Shown: piece after piece, positions 1 through 6,596 of the stretch
Layout of the letters: each line of letters starts with the position of its first letter
Numbering within the stretch: the stretch's first letter is position 1
The notes under the pieces: generated by a model
What the model was told of the DNA's origin: nothing
The model's database searches: none
The model's input: the letters and a program-made list of their open reading frames with translations, nothing else
Program-made: the position numbers and the translations under genes
From: Planctomycetota bacterium
Lineage (GTDB): Bacteria; Planctomycetota; PUPC01; JACPCR01
Assembly (NCBI GenBank): GCA_030740295.1
Contig: JASLXP010000840.1
Span: forward strand, 1 to 9,993
Length of the DNA: 9,993 nucleotides
Direction: 5' to 3'

Positions 1-165
1 TACCGCAGATACCGCAAGGACTGTTACTCGACCTTCATTGAGAAAGTCTACGCGGCCCTCAAGCGCGGCTCGGACTTCCCGGTGGCTACCAGCATCGCTC
101 GCGATTACATGAACGGCAATTCGCTCGATCCCTGGGACAGCGGTTTCCGGCGCTCGCGCGGGTAG
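1..165 (+). CDS. Upstream segment of frameshifted CBM9-like protein gene (5' cut by window edge)
   Basis: Frame 1 is open from the first base to the TAG at 163-165. Its codons are rich in G/C at the third position and give a protein-like sequence (YRRYRKDCYSTFIEK at the start, then ARDYMNGNSLDPWDSGF). After codon 145-147 the text degenerates to RRSRG and stops. At the same place frame 3 begins to read sensibly (PALARVGDGYTTLSLSLAPG) and stays open to 1739. Adding one C to the CC at 147-148 joins the two parts as DSGF-PALARVGDG. I therefore read this as the upstream part of the gene that continues below, split by a one-base deletion. The true start lies outside the window. LSLAPGEGTILYLG resembles the beta-sandwich that ends some TIM-barrel glycosidases, so the missing N-terminus may hold a catalytic domain. 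That last point is a guess. Confidence 0.6.
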   Translation, partial: YRRYRKDCYSTFIEKVYAALKRGSDFPVATSIARDYMNGNSLDPWDSGFRRSRG

Positions 166-260
166 GCGACGGTTACACGACTCTCAGTCTGTCGCTGGCC
201 CCCGGTGAAGGGACCATTCTGTATCTTGGCAATTACGACGGGAAACGGGTTGACCGGGCC

Positions 261-1739
261 ATGGCCGAACTGGCGGCCGTAAGCGGCAGGAAGGAGCGGG
301 AAAAGGTCTGGCGCGTCCTCGACGGCCTCGAGCCCAGGGACGACATCTCTTATGCGCGGGCGATGGTTTGCCGCAATGTGGCGCTGGAGATGCTCACGGC
401 AGGCTCGTCCGGACCAGCCCTGGTCTGGGGTCAGAAGGCCGCGGAGTACGCCCGCCGGGCAGACTCGCCGGCTTCCGATCAAGCGTACAGGTGTACCTAC
501 AGCCGAGCTTCGACGGCAATTGACGGGGAAGAAAAAGACTGGGGTGATGCGGATTGGACCGAACTGGGCGCGTCCCGGTTCAAGACCAAATGGGACGAGC
601 GGAACCTATATGTCCTGGCGGAACTGAAGGATGACGAGGTCATCAACACCGCTTCAGTCCCGCGCCTCTGGTCAGGAGACGGTCTGGAGATATATCTCAA
701 CCTTCTGAATCTGGAAGGCCATCGCGCAATGGATCAGTTGGACTACCAATACTGTTTTTCCTCGTCCGGGAAGGCGCAGGTCATGAGACTGTCCCGGACG
801 AAGACCTCATCGTCGCGGGTCGCGGTCAAGCCGATTGAGAAAGGGTATCGCCTGGAGATTGCCATTCCGCACGACGAAGCCCTGCTGGCGCCAATCGACG
901 GGTATGAGCTGGCATTCAACCTTCGCCAGTTGGATTGGGGAATGAAGACCAACCCCGCGGGACAGAAGCGGCTTGGCGTCATTAAGGACACGCATCTCAA
1001 GAACACCGGGACAGCTCTCCATACCGATACTTTCGGTTGGCCGAAGTTGCGATTGATCGGTGGCAGAAAGAGCCTGCGACCTCGCGTCCTTTACAGCAAG
1101 GCCAAAAGGACGACCACGGTCAACGGCCTCGGCTGTACCCTGGAAATGATGGCGCGGGAAGTAAATGACACGGCGGTGATGAGCCTCGACCAGGAAGGCG
1201 TGCTGATCGACGCTGACATCGCTGTCGCGGATTTCGCCGACCTGGCCCTGACCATGAACATCCGGTCTCGGGACAAGGGAACCGGCACGTGGATCCGGGC
1301 GGGGGCCGGTTCGCGAATTGAGCTGAGGGGAGACTGTGATCTGCTGAACATGGATCTGGCCGCCGAGGCGGAAAAGAGCCTGTGGAGTCTGGGTAGAACC
1401 AAAGTGCGATTGATGCGGAAGATAGGGCTGACGGTGATGGACAAGAACGGCCGCCCGATGCCGAAGATCAACATCAGCCTGACAGGCAGAAACGTGAAGG
1501 ACAAGAGCGTCGCCTTTAACTACGACAGTCTTTATGCGGACGAGAAAGGCCGCGCAACCTTTGCAGCGCCCGCGTCGGTGATCACCGCTAACGACTCCGC
1601 GCGAACGCGAGAAAACGGCCGTTACGAAGTGGTCGTGGAGGCGAAGGAAATCCCCGGCCAGTATCCGATCACCGGATTGGTCGAGCCCTCCCGGAAAACG
1701 GAGTACACCGTGACATTCGGGCATGGCTATCACGAGTAG
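261..1739 (+). CDS. Carbohydrate-binding (CBM9-like) domain protein, C-terminal part of a frameshifted gene
   Basis: The first ATG in this frame is 261, giving 492 aa, but the coding sense extends upstream to about 148 with no ribosome-binding site at 261. This is therefore the downstream part of a longer broken gene. Residue numbers count from 261. Residues 1-85 are mostly helical and not recognised. Residues 87-265 form a CBM9-like beta-sandwich: it opens with IDGEEKDWGDADW and includes KWDERNLYVLAELKDDEV and the WSGDGLEIYLN segment typical of these domains. Residues 266-387 are an unassigned beta-rich stretch. Residues 388-492 resemble a carboxypeptidase-regulatory or Ig-like repeat (LTVMDKNGRPMPKINISLTG, then YADEKGRATFAAP). 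CBM9-like domains bind sugars, often at chain ends, so the protein probably acts outside the cytoplasm, although its signal peptide would lie upstream of the window. It sits 13 nt before the DUF4838 gene, which also carries a CBM9-like domain, and the two are likely co-transcribed. The domain call is good; the protein's overall function is unknown. Confidence 0.75.
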   Translation: MAELAAVSGRKEREKVWRVLDGLEPRDDISYARAMVCRNVALEMLTAGSSGPALVWGQKAAEYARRADSPASDQAYRCTYSRASTAIDGEEKDWGDADWTELGASRFKTKWDERNLYVLAELKDDEVINTASVPRLWSGDGLEIYLNLLNLEGHRAMDQLDYQYCFSSSGKAQVMRLSRTKTSSSRVAVKPIEKGYRLEIAIPHDEALLAPIDGYELAFNLRQLDWGMKTNPAGQKRLGVIKDTHLKNTGTALHTDTFGWPKLRLIGGRKSLRPRVLYSKAKRTTTVNGLGCTLEMMAREVNDTAVMSLDQEGVLIDADIAVADFADLALTMNIRSRDKGTGTWIRAGAGSRIELRGDCDLLNMDLAAEAEKSLWSLGRTKVRLMRKIGLTVMDKNGRPMPKINISLTGRNVKDKSVAFNYDSLYADEKGRATFAAPASVITANDSARTRENGRYEVVVEAKEIPGQYPITGLVEPSRKTEYTVTFGHGYHE

Positions 1740-1740
1740 T

Positions 1741-1745
1741 GAAGG
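1741..1745 (+). promoter_or_regulatory. Ribosome-binding site (GAAGG) selecting the 1753 start
   Basis: GAAGG lies 7 nt before the ATG at 1753. The alternative in-frame ATG at 1723 sits inside the end of the previous gene and has no comparable site. It would also add ten residues ahead of a standard signal peptide. Confidence 0.5.
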
Positions 1746-1752
1746 CGAACAC

Positions 1753-4302
1753 ATGACTTATTCAAGGAGAGATAGAACGGAACGATGCCTGCTGTTTCTG
1801 CTTGCCCTATCTTGCGCAGCGGCACGGGGCGAATCGTTCATCGTCAAGGACGGCATGGCTCTGGGCGAAATCATCATCGCTGAGAACCCTGCGCCCATCG
1901 TCAAAATCGCCGCGAGCGATCTTCAGAAATATGTAGAGAAGATAACGGGGGCGAAGCTGCCAATCAGCACCACGCCACGCAAGGACGTTCCCGTGCAGGT
2001 GTACGTAGGCAAAAGCCCACACACTGAGCAGCTCAAGATCTCCAGTGAGGACCTTCCCCATGGCGCGTACCGCATCGTGTCCGGAGAGAACTGGCTCGTC
2101 CTGATTGGCCGCGATAGAGAATGGGAGCCAAAGGGCCTAATGAAGCTGGCGACTCAGAAGGCAGCGTGGGTGGCTCGCGGAAAAGAAAGCAAGTACGAGC
2201 ATCCTCTCTGGAAGGAGTGGGACAAGGCCACGGGAGAGCACTGGGGACTGCCGTTCAGCCAGTTCTGGAAGCAGCATAACCGGGAGCTGGACCTCTGGGA
2301 GATGGACGAGCGTGGCTCCTACAACGCGGTCGCCGCTTTCCTGCGCATGCAGGGGGTGCGGTGGTACATGCCGGGCGAGTTGGGCGAGATCGTGCCCAGG
2401 AAAATCGACATCGCGCTGCCAGAAGTGAAGAAGACCGTGCGTCCGGATTTTGAGCTGCGCTACCCCTACTTGTACGGCCAGCGGTTCATCAGCGACGTGA
2501 AGGACGTGATGTGGCAACTGCGCATGGGCTTTAACCAGGCGCCGGACGTAGTCGGCGAAGGCTACCGCGGCCACGGTGTTAACTACGTCATCGGCCGCGA
2601 AGAGACGAAGAGGGCCCACCCCGAATACTATGCTTTGATGGCCGGACGCCGGATCACGGAGGACCGCTTTGCCAAACATGGCCGGCCGTGCCTCTCCTCG
2701 ACCGCGCTGATCGCAGCGAACGTCCAATTCATCCGCGCCATGTTCGACACATTTGACTTGCCAATGGAGTCGGTCATGCCGGTGGACGGGTTCACCAGCA
2801 TCTGCCAGTGTGAGCTTTGCGAGGGCAAAGGCCAGCCCGAACGCGGGTGGCGCGGCCAGTTCTCGAATTACGTGTGGGACTACTGCAATAAGGTTGCCCG
2901 AGAGGTCTATAAGACACACCCCAACCGCAAAGTCGTGGGCATGGCGTACACCACTTACATGCTGCCGCCGACAAACATCGATAAGCTCAGCCCCAACCTC
3001 ATGGTCACCATCGCTCAGCACCGGAGCGGGTTCGATCAGAACGTTGAGGAGCGCAAGTTCTTCCAGGACCTCCGCAAGGGCTGGCTGGAGAAACTGCCCG
3101 AGAGCGGCAAGCACTTCTATCAGTACGAATATTATCGCTATGCCGTGCCTGGCAAGGCCGGCCAATTCACTCCAGCTTTCTTCCCCCGCGCCATCGCCTG
3201 GGATCTGCGCCAATTGAAGGGCATTTCAATCGGGGACTACATCGAGATTTACCACGGCCTTCGGAACGCAAAGGACGCCAACGTCGTCACAGATCTCAAT
3301 GTGTACGTAACCGGTCGCTTCTGGTGGGACGCGGCTCAAGGCCTCGACGCCCTTCTGGATGAATACTACACCCTCTTCTACGGCCCGGCGCGCGATGAGA
3401 TGAAGGCATTCATCGAGTACTCCGAGCAGAATTGGATGGACCTGAAGAAGGTCGAGAAGATCGACAAGGTCTTCGAGTTGTTGACTGCGGCTGAGGCCAA
3501 GGTGCCCGAGGGATCGGCCTATGCCCAGCGCGTCGCGCTCATCGCCGAGTACATCGATCCACTCAAGGACCGGCGCAAGCAGTTGGCCATGCCCCGCGAT
3601 AACGTCCCCCGCGCTGTGCTCGTCACTTTGGAGGATGCTGAAGTCACGCTCGACGGCAAGCTCGACGAAGCGGCGTGGCACAAGCTTAGGACTTATCCTC
3701 TGCGCAACCTGGTCACCGGCAAGCTCACGAAGATACGGACCCGCTTCCATATCTTCTGGGCCAAGGGCTCGCTATACATGGGCGTCGTGTGCGAGGAGCC
3801 TGACATGAAGAACCTCAACATCACAGCAAAGACGAACGACGACACCGGCATCTGGAACGGCGATGAGGTCGAGATCCTGATCGAGACTCAGGTCCACGCC
3901 CATTACCAGTTGTGCATCAGTCCTTCCGGCGCGCTGGCGGATATCGATCACCGGAACGGGCTGAAGACCATCTGGTCTTCAAACGCTGAGGTCGGTGTGC
4001 ATCAGGGCGAAAAGGCATGGTCGATCGAAATCCGCATCCCCATAGCGAGCGAGGATCAGGCCAACATCGACCCAGACAACGGCCTGGCGGGCCGGATGCC
4101 GTCCAACGCGTATCCCTGGTATTTCAACGTCTGCCGCCAGCGCGCCCGCGGTGTGCAGCTCGAGCACTGGGCATTCTCGCCGACTGGCGGGGGATTCCAG
4201 AAGCCGCGCAAGTTCGCGGAAATGGGCGGCATCATCCGAGATCCCAAGGAAAGGGCCCGTAGGGAGAAACTTCGGCAGGAGTGGTTGAAGCAGTGGCAAT
4301 AA
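1753..4302 (+). CDS. Secreted DUF4838 family protein with C-terminal CBM9-like domain
   Basis: 849 aa from the ATG at 1753. An in-frame ATG at 1723 would give 859 aa. The N-terminus is a signal peptide: basic start (SRRDRTER), hydrophobic core (CLLFLLALSCAAA), likely cut after about residue 26. Residues 30-150 resemble the GH67-type N-terminal domain (PIVKIAASDLQKYVEKITGAKLPI). Residues about 195-530 are DUF4838, marked by RWYMPGELGEIVPRK near 203-217, HPEYYAL at 289 and a CxCxxC cluster (C351, C353, C356) that could bind a metal. Residues about 622-849 are CBM9-like, starting LDGKLDEAAW at 633 and containing WNGDEVEILIETQVH. DUF4838 resembles alpha-glucuronidase-type TIM barrels and is frequent near polysaccharide-degradation genes in PVC bacteria and Bacteroidota, but its activity is not established. 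A role as an exported glycoside hydrolase is inference. It follows another CBM9-like protein by 13 nt, which suggests a shared glycan target. The protein appears intact, with strong G/C bias at third codon positions. Confidence 0.88.
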   Translation: MTYSRRDRTERCLLFLLALSCAAARGESFIVKDGMALGEIIIAENPAPIVKIAASDLQKYVEKITGAKLPISTTPRKDVPVQVYVGKSPHTEQLKISSEDLPHGAYRIVSGENWLVLIGRDREWEPKGLMKLATQKAAWVARGKESKYEHPLWKEWDKATGEHWGLPFSQFWKQHNRELDLWEMDERGSYNAVAAFLRMQGVRWYMPGELGEIVPRKIDIALPEVKKTVRPDFELRYPYLYGQRFISDVKDVMWQLRMGFNQAPDVVGEGYRGHGVNYVIGREETKRAHPEYYALMAGRRITEDRFAKHGRPCLSSTALIAANVQFIRAMFDTFDLPMESVMPVDGFTSICQCELCEGKGQPERGWRGQFSNYVWDYCNKVAREVYKTHPNRKVVGMAYTTYMLPPTNIDKLSPNLMVTIAQHRSGFDQNVEERKFFQDLRKGWLEKLPESGKHFYQYEYYRYAVPGKAGQFTPAFFPRAIAWDLRQLKGISIGDYIEIYHGLRNAKDANVVTDLNVYVTGRFWWDAAQGLDALLDEYYTLFYGPARDEMKAFIEYSEQNWMDLKKVEKIDKVFELLTAAEAKVPEGSAYAQRVALIAEYIDPLKDRRKQLAMPRDNVPRAVLVTLEDAEVTLDGKLDEAAWHKLRTYPLRNLVTGKLTKIRTRFHIFWAKGSLYMGVVCEEPDMKNLNITAKTNDDTGIWNGDEVEILIETQVHAHYQLCISPSGALADIDHRNGLKTIWSSNAEVGVHQGEKAWSIEIRIPIASEDQANIDPDNGLAGRMPSNAYPWYFNVCRQRARGVQLEHWAFSPTGGGFQKPRKFAEMGGIIRDPKERARREKLRQEWLKQWQ

Positions 4303-4313
4303 ACACTCAGTGA

Positions 4314-4583
4314 ATAGGTCATGACGACCACCGACGACAGCAGGTGAAGGAAGCCAATCCTGATCACTACGCACTCGTCGGCGGCAAGCGAAGATACCGA
4401 GCGCCGCGGCCCATCAGCCGGATGTCATCTGCAATGGCCGTCTCGACTTGTCGTCATTACTCGGCACCAATGACACAAGAGTCAGAAGATTCAAGGAACC
4501 GAACAGGGCCAAGTTTGCCGCAGACTACGCTTCTGCCTATCTTGAGATGATTGAGACGTTCAGAACCGAAGGAAAACACTATC
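4314..4583 (+). pseudogene. Possible remnant of a degraded gene in two frames
   Basis: The gap between the DUF4838 gene and the next gene holds no intact reading frame, yet two stretches read like protein. In the frame of 4344, after a stop at 4311-4313, comes VKEANPDHYALVGGKRRY. Its NPDHYAL..GKR pattern recalls HPEYYALMAGRR in the DUF4838 protein just upstream. From about 4415 a second frame gives QPDVICNGRLDLSSLLGTN, then RRFKEPNRAKFAADYASAYL and EMIETFRTEGKHYR, and runs past 4584 into the next gene's signal peptide, where it is surely not coding. Neither stretch has a start with a ribosome-binding site. I read this as the decayed 3' part of one gene with at least one frameshift near 4395-4415. 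The family is not recognised. A chance open frame or an assembly join cannot be excluded. Confidence 0.35.
4568..4573 (+). promoter_or_regulatory. Ribosome-binding site (GAAGGA) for the 4584 start
   Basis: GAAGGA is followed 10 nt later by GTG at 4584 and 16 nt later by ATG at 4590. It lies downstream of the TTG at 4551, so that longer start is unlikely. Confidence 0.45.
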
Positions 4584-6596
4584 GTGAGAATGACTATTAT
4601 GACGAAGAACAGAATGTTCCTGACCGCAATAATTGTGCTGTTTACTGGGATAGGCGTGAGGGCTGAAGAGGCGCCGCCGGGTGAAGCGCTCGCCTGGATA
4701 CGTTTCGAGAAGGCGGCGGAGAGTTATGCCGGCACTCCCTATATTTTTCTGGGTAAACAGCAGATTGACCTGAAGATTGATGTTAGCCCTGCACCTGGCC
4801 AGGTCATTGATCTCCTGTGGGGTTCCAAGGGCGATGCGCGTACGGCCCTTATCGTGATTAACGGTAAATCGGAGAAAGTTGAAGCTGGCGGATACAACGG
4901 GTTTCGCTGGAAGAGAATTGCGATGCCTGGTGACATCAAGGGTGAAAAATTCGAGGTCACGATAAGGCATTCTGGCGGCAAAGCTGCCTTCATCGCCGAG
5001 GTGCGTTTAACCGATCCCGCGGGAAAGGACACTGGCAATGTGGCCAAGGGAGCTGTCAGCAAGGTGAGGCTCAAGACCAGAGCTGTCGGTGGTTACTCTC
5101 CACGCGGCTCCAGCGGTATTGTTGCTTCTGGTGAGGACATTCGAAGAGAACTGCCCGCTGACCCGCTTGAGCGGTCGGCTGAGATTGCGAGCTACACAAT
5201 TAGTAAAGTGCAGCGTTGGCTGCATGAAGTGGCGCTCAAGAAAATAGAGCCGGACACAGGCTTGTATCATCCGGATGGTCATTTCAATTACCGTGACGCC
5301 TGGGCCGACTGCTATCCGTTCCTGGTATGGGCGGCGTGGCTGACAGACCTTGATGCTCTCGAAGGGCCCGTACGCGGGGCGTTGCATGCAGAGATCAAGC
5401 ACTGCAAGAAAGGTTACTTTACTAATCCCAGGAACACCTTTGATGGAAGCGAATATGTTAAGGACGGACTGATAGCCATCGTTGAAGTTACCGGCAAGGA
5501 TGAATGGTTCGACAGAATGAGGGCTGTGCAGGATGAGATATGGTCGGCCCCCACAATTGATACAGACTATGGAAAGATTCCTTCCAAGAATCTTGAAGTC
5601 AATGGCGAGCAGATTCAGGCGCTTGCCCGCATGTACACGATGACCGGTGAGAAGAGATATCTGGAATATGCAGAACGGATCGCGGATTACTACCTTTTGC
5701 CGGGTGGCTTTGTGCCCAGGGGGCTTCGTGACCATGCCTGCGAGATTATCGGCGGTCTGGGTCTTCTGCTGGGAGTGGAGTCCGAACATAATCCTCAGAA
5801 GGCAATGGTATATCTTCCGCTAATGAAAAAGATGATGGATGAGATCCTCAAAAAGGGGATCAACGAAGACGGCATCATGTTCAATCGCCTCGGCAATCCC
5901 AGAAGCGGTCTGAGTGATGGTTGGGGCTACAACTATGTGGCCTATCTCTGCTATGACATGGTGGCGGGCAAGCCGGTCTATCAAGCGCACATGGAACAGA
6001 CGCTTCGTAATCTCAAGAAGCCGAAATACAAGAATTACAGGTGGGAAGGATCAATCGATGGATATGCCGATTCTATTGAGGGCGGGCTATATATTATGAA
6101 CCGGCTGCCGATCTCCGAAGGGCTTACCTGGGCTGACCGCGAAGTAGCCGCGAATATCGTTCGTTTTAATGATCCGTTGGATACGGGCAGGTTGTGGGGA
6201 ACGATGAAGCTGCAGTCTAACGGGGTAAGGACGTGCATTATGCACGCGCTGATGCATACGCGCGGGACAATTGCCCGACCGTGGCGAAACGATCTCAAGC
6301 TGGGCGCCGTCGATATTGATGGGGGGATATCGATTTTTCTGAAGTCGGGTGAGCCATACGAAGGAAAGCTCGTGTTCGACATTCCCCGTCATCGCGAATA
6401 CATGGGATTCAAGAAGGACTGGCCGCGCATGAACACCCTCCCCGAGTGGTTTACGGTGGAAGCCGGCAGCAAATATGCGATCAGTGGGCTGGGTGATGAT
6501 CAAAAAGAGTACTCCGGCAAGCAGCTAGCAAAAGGTCTGCAAGTAAAGATCAAGGCAGGCGAGGAATTAAGGATCACCGTTGCGTCGGTCAAATAG
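4584..6596 (+). CDS. Secreted protein of unknown function, probably an alpha/alpha-barrel glycosidase-like enzyme
   Basis: 670 aa from GTG 4584; ATG 4590 or 4599 are close alternatives. A signal peptide is clear (KNRMFLTAIIVLFTGIGVRA, cut near residue 27). Residues about 28-165 look like a beta-sandwich domain (YIFLGKQQIDLKIDVSPAPG, then GGYNGFRWKRIAMPG). Residues about 175-540 are helical with the repeating pattern of an (alpha/alpha)6 barrel: DGHFNYRDAWADCYPFLVWA, GEQIQALARMYTMTGEKRYL, RDHACEIIGGLGLLLG (D383, H384, E387) and DGWGYNYVAYLCYD. The end is beta-rich (GKLVFDIPRHREYMGF). This layout matches six-hairpin glycosidases such as beta-L-arabinofuranosidases, unsaturated glucuronyl hydrolases or lyases, but I cannot assign a family or catalytic residues. 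The stop is followed closely by the esterase gene, so the two are probably one operon. Third codon positions use visibly more A and T than in the DUF4838 gene upstream, which may reflect a separate origin. Confidence 0.8.
   Translation: MRMTIMTKNRMFLTAIIVLFTGIGVRAEEAPPGEALAWIRFEKAAESYAGTPYIFLGKQQIDLKIDVSPAPGQVIDLLWGSKGDARTALIVINGKSEKVEAGGYNGFRWKRIAMPGDIKGEKFEVTIRHSGGKAAFIAEVRLTDPAGKDTGNVAKGAVSKVRLKTRAVGGYSPRGSSGIVASGEDIRRELPADPLERSAEIASYTISKVQRWLHEVALKKIEPDTGLYHPDGHFNYRDAWADCYPFLVWAAWLTDLDALEGPVRGALHAEIKHCKKGYFTNPRNTFDGSEYVKDGLIAIVEVTGKDEWFDRMRAVQDEIWSAPTIDTDYGKIPSKNLEVNGEQIQALARMYTMTGEKRYLEYAERIADYYLLPGGFVPRGLRDHACEIIGGLGLLLGVESEHNPQKAMVYLPLMKKMMDEILKKGINEDGIMFNRLGNPRSGLSDGWGYNYVAYLCYDMVAGKPVYQAHMEQTLRNLKKPKYKNYRWEGSIDGYADSIEGGLYIMNRLPISEGLTWADREVAANIVRFNDPLDTGRLWGTMKLQSNGVRTCIMHALMHTRGTIARPWRNDLKLGAVDIDGGISIFLKSGEPYEGKLVFDIPRHREYMGFKKDWPRMNTLPEWFTVEAGSKYAISGLGDDQKEYSGKQLAKGLQVKIKAGEELRITVASVK

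Noticed and set aside
807..1754. 315-aa open frame on the minus strand
   Set aside because: It is antisense to the CBM9-like protein and reads as low-complexity His/Arg/Asp-rich text with no ribosome-binding site.
2137..3213. 358-aa open frame on the minus strand
   Set aside because: It lies wholly inside the DUF4838 gene, opposite its well-conserved domain. Such frames are expected from the G/C third-position bias of the real gene, and the translation has no recognisable motif.
4448..4666. 72-aa frame as an independent small gene
   Set aside because: It starts at a TTG without a ribosome-binding site and runs into the signal-peptide codons of the next gene. Its first part is better explained as a remnant.
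6233..6246. Short perfect palindrome GTGCATTATGCAC
   Set aside because: It lies inside the alpha/alpha-barrel coding region, in sense-coding sequence, and is short enough to occur by chance.
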